From NCBI GenBank assembly GCA_014239555.1, contig JAAZYR010000009.1, positions 62,001 through 126,000 of the forward strand: DNA of 64,000 nucleotides. Direction: 5' to 3'. Under the pieces are notes generated by a model. That model did not search any database. It was not told the origin of the DNA and saw only the letters and a list, made by a program, of their open reading frames with translations. The DNA is from Acidimicrobiales bacterium (lineage in GTDB: Bacteria; Actinomycetota; Acidimicrobiia; Acidimicrobiales; Poriferisodalaceae). Made by a program: the position numbers and the translations under genes. How positions within the stretch are numbered: the first letter of the stretch is position 1; each line of letters starts with the position of its first letter. This document shows positions 1-7,636 of the stretch, piece after piece.

Positions 1-381
1 CTTGATGGCAGCATTGACGTGTCGAGGCTAAAAACCCATCGGTTTAGTCGACGTCAGGTAGAGCGGTGGTCTCTCGAGGCAGCCGTATCTGTCCTCCGGG
101 TTCTCGTTGATCCTGACCGCCTTTTCGGAATCGATCTACACCTCGCGGTGGTACTTGATGGTGAACGCACCGGTCTTCACTTCCGTAACCACATCGCTTG
201 CCCGACCGACGGTCACGATTCTGAGGCATCGCTTACAGGGCCCCGAGAGGTCTGGAACCAAATTCTCACTGGTTCGAGCAACGTTCGTAACGCTGTGGAT
301 TTGGGGGATTTATCGGTTCAGGGTGACGCGACGCAGGTACTGCAGGCCCTTGGGTCGATCGACCACCCGGGGTTCGGATGA
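1..381 (+). CDS. C-terminal end of alkylsulfatase-like protein (5' truncated)
   Basis: The reading frame is open from base 1, so the gene starts outside the window; 126 residues are visible. The segment resembles the SCP2-like C-terminal domain of metallo-beta-lactamase-fold alkylsulfatases (SdsA1/BDS1 type). It has a stretch like AAVSVLRVLVDP, a receiver-like beta sheet, and a closing GDLSVQGDATQVLQAL pattern. That domain forms the hydrophobic pocket for alkyl chains; the catalytic MBL domain would lie upstream and is not seen. The stop codon overlaps the next start (ATGA at 378-381), so it is translationally coupled to a second, unrelated class of sulfatase. A GTG at 19 is an internal codon or a fallback start. 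A stand-alone SCP2 sterol-carrier protein is the alternative. Confidence 0.6.
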   Translation, partial: LDGSIDVSRLKTHRFSRRQVERWSLEAAVSVLRVLVDPDRLFGIDLHLAVVLDGERTGLHFRNHIACPTDGHDSEASLTGPREVWNQILTGSSNVRNAVDLGDLSVQGDATQVLQALGSIDHPGFG

Positions 382-2693
382 CTGACGGTTTGCCAAAGCC
401 GTCAGAGCCGTTTACTGGCGATATTGCAAGATTGCTTGGTGATTCTAAGGCCCGCCGGCTAGGTCAGCATGAGGGCTCTTCGGATGGCCCGAATGTGTTG
501 CTCGTCATGTTGGACGATGTCGGATTCGGTTCGTTTTCTTCTTTTGGTGGGCCAGTTGAGGCGCCCTCGTTTCAAGGGGTTGCCGACCGTGGATTGCTGT
601 ACAACCAGTTTCACACCACTGCCTTATGTTCACCAACGAGAGCTGCCTTACTTACTGGACGTCAGCACCACACCGTGCATATGGGCGGTATCACGGAGAT
701 TGCCAACTCGTTCCCTGGCTACGACTCGGCCATACCAGTTGAAGCCGCAACTGTGGCGCAGATACTCCAGATGTCGGGCTATGCGACCTCGTGCTTCGGC
801 AAGTGGCATTTGACACCATCATGGGAACAGGGCCCCGCCGGTCCCTTCGACCGTTGGCCCACCGGAATGGGGTTCGACCGCTTCTACGGCATCATCGGTG
901 CCGAAGCATCGCAATGGGAACCTGCCGTCTACGACCAAACCACACCGATCTCACCCCATGTCGGAACATCGGATTACCACTTGACGGAGGACCTAGCGGA
1001 TCAAGCGGTCGCTTGGATCGAACGCCACCGAGTATCCGCACCCAATCGGCCGTGGTTCTGCTACTTCTCCACTCCGGCAGTGCACGCCCCGCATCACGCT
1101 CCTCGCGAATGGATCGAACAATTCCGGGGAAAATTCGACAACGGATGGGACGACCTCCGTAATGAGATCTATGGGGAGCAACTCCGCCTTGGGGTAATCC
1201 CTGCAGACACAACCCTCACGCCAAGACCTGAAGAGATCCCCTCGTGGGAAGAGTACCCAGAGCGTTACCGACCAGTGGCATCTCGATTAATGGAATGTTT
1301 CGCCGGTTTCCTCGCCCACACCGACCATCACATTGGGCGTGTGATCGACGCGGCAAGAAGTGAGGGACGTGAAACCCTTGTCATTTATCTGTCCGGCGAT
1401 AACGGTGCTTCCGCTGAGGGCACCATCCATGGAGCCTGGAGCGCCCCCTCGTTTCAGAACGGAGTGCATGAAGACCCCGAATGGCTTCTTGAACACATCG
1501 ATGATTTCGGTACCGCTAAGTGTGAGAATCATTTCAACGTGGGTTGGGCGTGGGCTTTGGATTCTCCGTTCCAATGGATGAAACAGGTCGCTTCGCACTT
1601 TGGTGGGACACGAAACGGACTCGCCATCGAATGGCCGGGCACGATCACCGATGAAGGTGGACTGCGATCTCAGTTTCACCACGTGGTCGATATCGCTCCA
1701 ACAATTCTCGAGGCCACGGGTATTTCTGTTCCCGAGACAGTGAATGGCATCAAGCAAATCCCGTTGCACGGGGTGCCCATGGGCTACTCCTTCGTGACAG
1801 ATGGATCGAGTCGCCGCACCACTCAGTACTTCGAGATCCTCGGCAACCGAGCGATTTACAACGAGGGATGGATCGCATCGTGCTTCCACGGTCGTGTGCC
1901 GTGGATCAGGATGGAGGGGTTCGAGTTCGACGGACCTCAAGAGCTGTGGGAGTTGTACGACGTAGAGAACGACTTCTCGCAGTCAGTCGACCTCGCGGAT
2001 CAGCATCCAGAGCTCCTAGCGGAACTCGTGAAGATGTTCGATATCGAAGCACGCAAATTTGGTGTGTATCCGTTACGCGATGCCGGATCTCCGCGGGGTA
2101 GAGAACTTGCAGTACCTCACATGCTTGATGGGCTCACCAAAATGACCTACACGACAGCCCACGTGAGATTGCCAGAAAGCGCCGTGGTTCGGCTAAAGAA
2201 CTGCTCTTGGAAAATCTCCGCCGAGGTCATCACCACCGGCAACGATGAAGGTGTTGTTGCTTGCCAGGGCGGCAACATGTCCGGGTGGTCAATGTGGCTA
2301 AATGAGGGAAGTCTGCGCTTCACCTACAACTGTTACGGTCACGATATAACCACGCTGATAGGTCCTACCCTGGACCCCGGAACCCACATAGTTGAGGCGT
2401 TGTTCGACTACGAAGGCGGTTTCGGTCAAGGCGGGGAGCTTGTCTTGGTAGTGGATGAACACGCCGTCGCGCACGCGCGTCTTGAGCGCACGGTTCCGGT
2501 CATTTTCTCGATGAGCGGCGAAACCTTCGACGTCGGTACCGACACAGGCTCGCCTGTAGGGCCCTACCCTTCTGACTTCAGATGTTCGGCGAACGTCGTC
2601 GAAGTGACGCTCGCCCGCCTTGATGAACCCGGAGACGCAGTGCGAGCAGCTGAACTCGAGGGACTTTTTCGCGCGGGGTGGAGCACTCAATAA
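378..2693 (+). CDS. Formylglycine-type arylsulfatase
   Basis: Hydrolyses sulfate esters. This is a type I sulfatase of 771 residues. The signature C84-S-P-T-R88 marks Cys84 for oxidation to formylglycine. Metal ligands D46-D47 lie in the LDDVGFG motif; G141-K142-W143-H144 and D341-N342 (LSGDNGAS) complete the active site. The N-terminal ~560 residues are the alkaline-phosphatase-like fold. The last ~170 look like a beta-rich, lectin-like C-terminal domain typical of the ~780-residue AtsA group. No signal peptide is obvious, suggesting a cytoplasmic enzyme or non-classical export. The ATGA overlap couples it to the alkylsulfatase-like gene. No formylglycine-generating enzyme is in the window. 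Substrate is unknown; sulfated polysaccharide or alkyl/aryl sulfates are both possible. Confidence 0.93.
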   Translation: MTDGLPKPSEPFTGDIARLLGDSKARRLGQHEGSSDGPNVLLVMLDDVGFGSFSSFGGPVEAPSFQGVADRGLLYNQFHTTALCSPTRAALLTGRQHHTVHMGGITEIANSFPGYDSAIPVEAATVAQILQMSGYATSCFGKWHLTPSWEQGPAGPFDRWPTGMGFDRFYGIIGAEASQWEPAVYDQTTPISPHVGTSDYHLTEDLADQAVAWIERHRVSAPNRPWFCYFSTPAVHAPHHAPREWIEQFRGKFDNGWDDLRNEIYGEQLRLGVIPADTTLTPRPEEIPSWEEYPERYRPVASRLMECFAGFLAHTDHHIGRVIDAARSEGRETLVIYLSGDNGASAEGTIHGAWSAPSFQNGVHEDPEWLLEHIDDFGTAKCENHFNVGWAWALDSPFQWMKQVASHFGGTRNGLAIEWPGTITDEGGLRSQFHHVVDIAPTILEATGISVPETVNGIKQIPLHGVPMGYSFVTDGSSRRTTQYFEILGNRAIYNEGWIASCFHGRVPWIRMEGFEFDGPQELWELYDVENDFSQSVDLADQHPELLAELVKMFDIEARKFGVYPLRDAGSPRGRELAVPHMLDGLTKMTYTTAHVRLPESAVVRLKNCSWKISAEVITTGNDEGVVACQGGNMSGWSMWLNEGSLRFTYNCYGHDITTLIGPTLDPGTHIVEALFDYEGGFGQGGELVLVVDEHAVAHARLERTVPVIFSMSGETFDVGTDTGSPVGPYPSDFRCSANVVEVTLARLDEPGDAVRAAELEGLFRAGWSTQ

Positions 2694-2772
2694 GACCGCC
2701 ACCCAACTACGGCCCTTTGTTCAAGCAGATACAGCCGCTGAGATAATTTCTTACGCCGTCGAACTCAGTGGG

Positions 2773-3132
2773 TCATGCAGGCTGATTAAGTTCGATCATG
2801 TTGCCTGATGGGTCGAAAAAGAAGGTTTGTCGCGCGGTAGTGCCCGGGAGATCTCGCGGGTCTTTCACCTCGACACCGTTTTCTCGTAGTTCCGCAACGG
2901 TTGCATCAATGTCCTCTACTCGAAAGGCCCAGTGCTGGCCTTTGGGGGGTTCCCATCCCTCCACTTCGATGAGATGAACCTCGCCGCCTCCGGGGGTTTG
3001 AAGCCATCGGCCATTAAAGGGAAAATCTGGGCGGTCGAGAGTTGTCAGACCCAGCACTTCGGTATAGAAGGGCGCTGTGCCTTCAACATCAGAACAATTA
3101 ATTGATACGTGGTGCACTGGTCCCAGTTCCAT
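2773..3132 (-). CDS. VOC-family (glyoxalase/bleomycin-resistance fold) protein
   Basis: A 119-residue single-domain vicinal-oxygen-chelate protein with the paired beta-alpha-beta-beta-beta pattern. The N-terminus carries H7/H8 before VSINCSDVEG. The middle has a GGGEVHLIEV strand, and the C-terminal FFFDPSGNMIELNQP supplies the usual Glu metal ligand. The family includes glyoxalases, dioxygenases and epimerases; nothing here fixes the substrate. It starts 9 nt downstream of the exonuclease gene on the same strand, so the two are probably co-transcribed. The downstream side (2694-2772) is a convergent gap with the sulfatase, and I see no strong terminator in it. Confidence 0.85.
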   Translation of the reverse strand: MELGPVHHVSINCSDVEGTAPFYTEVLGLTTLDRPDFPFNGRWLQTPGGGEVHLIEVEGWEPPKGQHWAFRVEDIDATVAELRENGVEVKDPRDLPGTTARQTFFFDPSGNMIELNQPA

Positions 3133-3141
3133 TGCTCCATC

Positions 3142-4032
3142 CTAGAGCGGCTCGGCTATCAGCTTCCACGTTCGTTGCAGTAGCGACTCCATACGGTTAG
3201 CAGTACAGAATTCTTCGAACGCCGCAGTCGGACCCACCCACGCGAGTTGATCAACACTGTTCGCCACCGGAGCGTCGGTGCGAACCGTAGCGATCTGTTT
3301 GAAAAGTAACGCTAGATCGCGTTGGTCCGCCAACGTCGAGGCCAACTTTTCGCTACCCCGAACGGTTACCTCCCAGAGCGCTACGTCGTCTGGGATCATC
3401 TCAATTGAACCGTAATGGTGCAGGACGGTCGCCGAAGATTTGGCGCCCCATCCGCTGAGTCCCGGGAACCCGTCAGCCGTGTCACCCACCAGAGCTAAAT
3501 AATCGGGAATGGAGTCCGGAGTTACCCCGTACTTTTGGATCACAGCGTCTTCGTCGAAAATCAGATCCTTGCGTCGATCCCATTGAAAAATTTTGGCCCC
3601 GACACATTGGGCTAGGTCTTTATCGGGAGTGCAAATCAGCACCTTCCCTACTCTGTCGTCTCGACTGGCCATGGCGGCGCCAGCCGCGAGAGCATCATCC
3701 GCTTCGAATTCAACCATTGGCCAAACTTCAATTCCGAGTGCTTGAAGGCCCTTTTCTAGGGGTTCGAATTGTTGCGCAATCTCTGAATCAACTTCGGAGC
3801 CGTCTTTATAAGCCGCCCAAAGGTCATTCCGAAAGGACGAGATGGTGTGGTCGGTTGCTACCGCCAGGTGCGTAGCGCCCGCCTCCAACAGACCGAGGAT
3901 GCTGCCAAGAACGCCGCGGACGGCAGCCACCTCCTGCCCGCTGTCAGTTCGGCGAGACGGCAGCGCGTAAAAGTGCCTGAATAACTCATAGGTTCCATCA
4001 ATTAAGTGCACTTCAATAGGCATTTGAGTCAT
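3142..4032 (-). CDS. 5'-3' exonuclease (Pol I N-terminal domain-like / flap nuclease)
   Basis: A 296-residue stand-alone 5' nuclease matching the N-terminal domain of DNA polymerase I. It removes RNA primers and 5' flaps. Acidic metal-binding residues are in place: D12 (LIDGTYELFR), E110/D112/D113 (FEADDALA), D137/D139 (TPDKDLA) and D184/D187 (VGDTADGFPG). The helix-hairpin-helix follows (GLSGWGAKS). Length fits free-standing actinobacterial 5'-3' exonucleases; no polymerase domain follows. ATG at 4032 is used; an internal ATG at 4023 is the alternative. It is divergent from the acyl-CoA ligase and probably leads an operon with the VOC gene. Confidence 0.93.
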   Translation of the reverse strand: MTQMPIEVHLIDGTYELFRHFYALPSRRTDSGQEVAAVRGVLGSILGLLEAGATHLAVATDHTISSFRNDLWAAYKDGSEVDSEIAQQFEPLEKGLQALGIEVWPMVEFEADDALAAGAAMASRDDRVGKVLICTPDKDLAQCVGAKIFQWDRRKDLIFDEDAVIQKYGVTPDSIPDYLALVGDTADGFPGLSGWGAKSSATVLHHYGSIEMIPDDVALWEVTVRGSEKLASTLADQRDLALLFKQIATVRTDAPVANSVDQLAWVGPTAAFEEFCTANRMESLLQRTWKLIAEPL

Positions 4033-4058
4033 CTCATTGGACTTCGTAGGACGTTACC

Positions 4059-4093
4059 GGTCTACTGTTGATCTCGACATCGAGCACTAGACC
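4059..4093. promoter_or_regulatory. Nested inverted repeat in the divergent exonuclease/acyl-CoA ligase region
   Basis: An outer 6-bp repeat (GGTCTA at 4059-4064, TAGACC at 4088-4093) encloses a perfect 5-bp repeat with 2-nt spacer (CTCGACATCGAG, 4073-4084). It lies immediately before the Shine-Dalgarno-like GAGGG of the ligase gene. It could be an operator (TetR-like dyads have this size) or a 5'-UTR hairpin. No regulator gene is adjacent. Confidence 0.4.
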
Positions 4094-4106
4094 GAGGGAA
4101 CACATC

Positions 4107-5642
4107 ATGAAGGTGCCTTTCACGATTTCCGATTTCTTATACCGAGCCGAGAACGTCTACGCCGACCGCATCGCTCTTGTAGATGAACCTGACACGCCTG
4201 GTGGCGGATTGGGCGAACTCACCTGGGGAGAATTTGGGGTCAAAGTACGCGAACAGGCCGCGAAGCTTGATGACTTAGGCATCGGAGTTGGCGAGCGCGT
4301 GGCCATGGTGTCGCAGAATAGCGGACGCCTGATGACGTCATTTTGGGGGGTTTCGGGGTACGGCCGAATATTTGTGCCAATTAACTTCCGGCTAAGCCAC
4401 GACGAGATTTCCTACATCGTTGAGCACTGTGGAGCGTCAATGCTTCTCGTCGATCCTTCCCTTGAGGACACCTGTAAAGACATCGATGTTGACCACTTTG
4501 TCGTGATGGGCACAGACAGCGATGATCAGATGTATCTGGCTGGGGGTGAGCCTCAGGTCTGGACCCCCGACGAGGACGCAACAGCGACAATTAACTACAC
4601 CTCGGGGACGACCGCCCGACCAAAAGGTGTGCAGCAAACTCACAGGGCGTTGTGGGTGAACGCAACGACCTTTGGTTGGCACGCTGGGGTGAGTGATAGG
4701 GATAATTATCTTCACACCCTTCCAATGTTCCATTGCAATGGTTGGGGTATGCCCTACGCCATTACGGGAATGGGAGGCAAACATGTGGTGCTGCGAGAGG
4801 TGCGAGGTGACGAAATTCTTCGTCGCGTCGAGGAACACAACATCACCTATCTCTGCGGTGCCCCGGCAGTAGTCGCGGCAGTGTTAGACGCTGCTCAAGA
4901 CTGGGAGGGCGAAATTCCCGGCAATGGGCGAGTGAGAATGGTCGTCGCTGGTGCGCCTCCTCCTACCCAAACGATCGCCCGAATGGAAGAGGAGTTGGGA
5001 TGGGAATTTATTCAGATTTACGGTCTCACCGAAACATCGCCTCTTTTGACAATGAACCGGTGCCGTTCGGAGTGGGATGACCTCGACGCCGAAGAGAAAG
5101 CCAGAAAGCTGAGCCGTGCGGGTGCACCAGCAATCGGAGTAAAGATCGACGTCGACAAGCAAGGCGAAATATTGGCCCGTTCAAACGTGGTGCTCGAGGG
5201 GTATTGGGGACAACCCCAAGCAACTGCCGAGGCCATCGTCGACGGCTGGTTCCACACAGGCGACGGCGGAATTATGGATGATGAACATCACGTCACAATT
5301 TCGGATCGAAAAAAAGACGTAATCATTTCTGGTGGCGAGAATGTCTCGTCTATCGAAGTCGAAGATGCGATCTTCAGCCATCCCGCAATAGCTGAAGTAG
5401 CTGTTATTGGGGTACCGCATGAAAAGTGGGGAGAAACGGTAACGGCGCTGGTGGTGTTGGGCGAAGGCCATTCCGTCACCGAACAAGAACTCATCGATTA
5501 CTGCCGGGAGAAGATGGCTCACTATAAGTGCCCGACTTCAGTGGAGATCAGAGAAGAGTTAGCCCGGACCGCTACTGGAAAGCTCCAAAAGTTTAAGCTT
5601 CGCGCCCCGTATTGGGAAGGAATGGAGAAGCAGATCAATTAG
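4107..5642 (+). CDS. Acyl-CoA synthetase (AMP-forming, FadD-like)
   Basis: Activates a carboxylic acid to its acyl-adenylate and then the CoA thioester. The 511-residue protein has the full ANL set. The A3 loop is YTSGTTARPKG (164-174), the A5 motif YGLTETSPL, the A7 motif GWFHTGDGG, and the hinge DRKKDVIISGGENVSS. The catalytic Lys is about 492 (TATGKLQK). The start chosen is ATG 4107, preceded by a GAGGG Shine-Dalgarno about 8 nt upstream. The frame is open to a TTG at 4068, but that extension would run through the inverted repeat. It resembles medium/long-chain acyl or dicarboxylate ligases; chain length cannot be read from sequence. The next gene is 65 nt downstream with its own promoter. 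Confidence 0.93.
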   Translation: MKVPFTISDFLYRAENVYADRIALVDEPDTPGGGLGELTWGEFGVKVREQAAKLDDLGIGVGERVAMVSQNSGRLMTSFWGVSGYGRIFVPINFRLSHDEISYIVEHCGASMLLVDPSLEDTCKDIDVDHFVVMGTDSDDQMYLAGGEPQVWTPDEDATATINYTSGTTARPKGVQQTHRALWVNATTFGWHAGVSDRDNYLHTLPMFHCNGWGMPYAITGMGGKHVVLREVRGDEILRRVEEHNITYLCGAPAVVAAVLDAAQDWEGEIPGNGRVRMVVAGAPPPTQTIARMEEELGWEFIQIYGLTETSPLLTMNRCRSEWDDLDAEEKARKLSRAGAPAIGVKIDVDKQGEILARSNVVLEGYWGQPQATAEAIVDGWFHTGDGGIMDDEHHVTISDRKKDVIISGGENVSSIEVEDAIFSHPAIAEVAVIGVPHEKWGETVTALVVLGEGHSVTEQELIDYCREKMAHYKCPTSVEIREELARTATGKLQKFKLRAPYWEGMEKQIN

Positions 5643-5666
5643 GCGGCGTCCCTCCATCGGATTTTA

Positions 5667-5707
5667 AGAGTAGTGACTCTGGGAGTAGTTACTCCTAGAC
5701 TGGAGGT
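5667..5707 (+). promoter_or_regulatory. MerR-type operator and leaderless promoter of the men operon
   Basis: A -35-like GTGACT (5673-5678) and a -10 TAGACT (5696-5701) are separated by 17 bp. The spacer contains a perfect 6-bp inverted repeat with 2-nt centre (GGAGTAGTTACTCC, 5682-5695). A second dyad (AGAGT-AGTG-ACTCT, 5667-5680) overlaps the -35, with centres 15 bp apart. A dyad inside the -35/-10 spacer is the canonical MerR-family arrangement. The start codon ATG (5708) lies 6 nt after the -10, so the transcript is probably leaderless. A GGAGG is present but only 1 nt from the ATG, too close to act as a normal ribosome binding site. Confidence 0.7.
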
Positions 5708-6355
5708 ATGCGGGTTGAGCAATTAGCTGGAGACGCCGATCTCAGCGTTGACACAATTCGCTATTACCAAAAAATTGGCGTGTTGCATCCGCCCGCTCGA
5801 CAAGGGCGAGTGGCGGTATATGACGAGTCTCACGCATCTCGGCTTGCGGAGATTCGCGAACTCTCCCAAGACGGATTCAGCTTGGCTCAAATCCAACGCC
5901 TAACTGAATCCGCCGCGCACCCACTTTTAAATTCGCTCAATAGCGTCACTGAATCGCTCACTCTTACTGAATTGGTAGAGACCTCGGGTGTCAACGTGGA
6001 AATCGTGCGCCTTGCGGTTGATGCAGGCCTAATTCGGCCGACTCGAACGGGTGGCGATACGTTCGGGATGGAGACACTCTCGATGCTCAAAGCAGGCGCC
6101 GGACTACTTGATGCTGGCGTACCTTTTGATCAGCTCATACAACTTGCCGTGCGTCACGCCGATCATGTCGAGAGCGTCGCCAAAGATGCAGTCGCGTTGT
6201 TCGCCGATCAACTTTCCGGTGAAGACGACTCATCGCAGGCGACGACTGTTGAAAACATCATCCCAGTCGTAACTGAATTGGTGGCTCAACATTTTCGACA
6301 GACCTTGATCGAACAAGTAGGCCGTTACCTTTTAGCGGACGATCTTCAGCCATGA
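5708..6355 (+). CDS. MerR-family transcriptional regulator with duplicated winged-helix domain
   Basis: A 215-residue DNA-binding regulator. Residues 1-70 are a standard MerR HTH (SVDTIRYYQKIGVL, then an arginine-bearing wing and the FSLAQIQRL helix). Residues about 85-150 look like a second, diverged copy: LTELVETSGVNVEIVRLAVDAGLIRPTR parallels the first HTH, followed by METLSML and VPFDQLIQLA. The rest is helical. No cysteine cluster is seen, so a metal sensor of the MerR/CueR type is unlikely. The stop overlaps the menF start (ATGA, 6352-6355), making it the first gene of the men operon. With the dyad in its own promoter this suggests autoregulation and control of menaquinone synthesis. 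The signal sensed is unknown. Confidence 0.85.
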   Translation: MRVEQLAGDADLSVDTIRYYQKIGVLHPPARQGRVAVYDESHASRLAEIRELSQDGFSLAQIQRLTESAAHPLLNSLNSVTESLTLTELVETSGVNVEIVRLAVDAGLIRPTRTGGDTFGMETLSMLKAGAGLLDAGVPFDQLIQLAVRHADHVESVAKDAVALFADQLSGEDDSSQATTVENIIPVVTELVAQHFRQTLIEQVGRYLLADDLQP

Positions 6356-7632
6356 GTACCTTGGCCGCAACCGAGACGTTGACCCTGGTGCAAAGGCGCC
6401 TAAGTGAATCTGTTGATCCCTTGGCGCTTTGGGCTGCCTCAGAACACTTTCAAAAAGCTTATTGGGCCGTTCCTGATGAAGATTTTGAATTCGCCGCTCT
6501 TGGCGTAGCGCGAACGTTTCGGGCCGAAGAACGCCGGGGACGATTTGCGTCCGTTCGCGAAGCTTTGGGCACACTAAATATCCGAATAGTTGGTGAGCCG
6601 GGTCCAGAATTTTCCTCAGGAGTCCTCGTAGGGGGCTTTGCGTTCAGCGATCGCGAAATCGAACGTCACCCGGATTGGGCTGTCTTCGGTGGAGGCGAAT
6701 TGGTGCTACCTGAAGTGTTCGTGGTGCGCTCTAAAGGCTCCACTTGGCTCACCCATGTCGAAGGCGCAGACCTACCATCTTTGACTTCTAGTTTCGATAA
6801 CAAACTTGGATGGGTGAAAAGTGTTGATCATCGGAAAGACGCTCGTTACCTAGACCTTGTTTCGCGCGCACTTTCACAAATTAACGATCACGAAATGGCC
6901 AAAGTAGTGACGGCTCGTTCGCTATGCGTTCCGGCCCAACTCAATCCTGCAGCCGTTTTAGAACGGCTGAAGCGCAGACATCCTTCGTGTGCGACCTTCG
7001 CTCTGGCGCACGGAACGCAAATATTTCTTGGTAGTAGTCCCGAACAACTCGTCAATTCTCATCACAACAGAATCGAAACCGCCGCTTTAGCAGGCTCGCG
7101 ACCTCGCCACGAACACCCAGGTGCTGATGCGCGATTGCGGGCCGAATTGCTATCTAGCCCTAAGGAACGCAATGAACACGACATCGTCGTGAGCGATATC
7201 ACTGAAGCACTCACCGCTGCTGGAGTCGCGTTAGATCCCCCAAGCCCCACAGGAGTCATGAAGCTGCGTCGCATTCAGCATCTACACACGCCAATCGGAG
7301 GCACAGTCCCGCACGGCACCCACATTCTCGATCTGGTAGCAGCGTTGCACCCGACGCCAGCTGTAGCTGGTTTACCAAGGCAACGCGCTCAAGATTGGAT
7401 TGATCAGAACGAATCCATGGATCGCGGCTGGTACGCGGCTCCGGTTGGTTGGATGACGCTCGAAGGTCATGGCGAGTTCCGAGTTGCGCTCAGATCAGCC
7501 CTACTCGACAACCAATCTCTCACCCTCTTCGCTGGAGGTGGGATCGTTGAAGGTGCCGAGCCCGAACATGAACTCGCTGAGACCGCTACGAAGTTCGAAG
7601 CTCTTTTAGGCGCTCTCGACTTAACCCCGTAA
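6352..7632 (+). CDS. menF: Isochorismate synthase
   Basis: Converts chorismate to isochorismate, the first committed step to menaquinone. The 426-residue protein belongs to the chorismate-binding family. Visible motifs are the KVVTARSL lysine region, IETAALAGSRPR (catalytic Glu), LHTPIGGTV, YAAPVGW, and a C-terminal GGGIVEGAEPEHELAET that binds Mg. Chorismate-binding enzymes of salicylate or anthranilate synthesis are similar, but the adjacent menD, menH and menC fix the role. It overlaps the MerR gene by 4 nt and ends 4 nt before menD. Confidence 0.94.
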   Translation: MSTLAATETLTLVQRRLSESVDPLALWAASEHFQKAYWAVPDEDFEFAALGVARTFRAEERRGRFASVREALGTLNIRIVGEPGPEFSSGVLVGGFAFSDREIERHPDWAVFGGGELVLPEVFVVRSKGSTWLTHVEGADLPSLTSSFDNKLGWVKSVDHRKDARYLDLVSRALSQINDHEMAKVVTARSLCVPAQLNPAAVLERLKRRHPSCATFALAHGTQIFLGSSPEQLVNSHHNRIETAALAGSRPRHEHPGADARLRAELLSSPKERNEHDIVVSDITEALTAAGVALDPPSPTGVMKLRRIQHLHTPIGGTVPHGTHILDLVAALHPTPAVAGLPRQRAQDWIDQNESMDRGWYAAPVGWMTLEGHGEFRVALRSALLDNQSLTLFAGGGIVEGAEPEHELAETATKFEALLGALDLTP

Positions 7633-7636
7633 TCCA

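Noticed and set aside
1287-1940. A 217-codon open frame on the minus strand
   Set aside because: It is inside the sulfatase gene in antisense; the sulfatase motifs run through the whole stretch.
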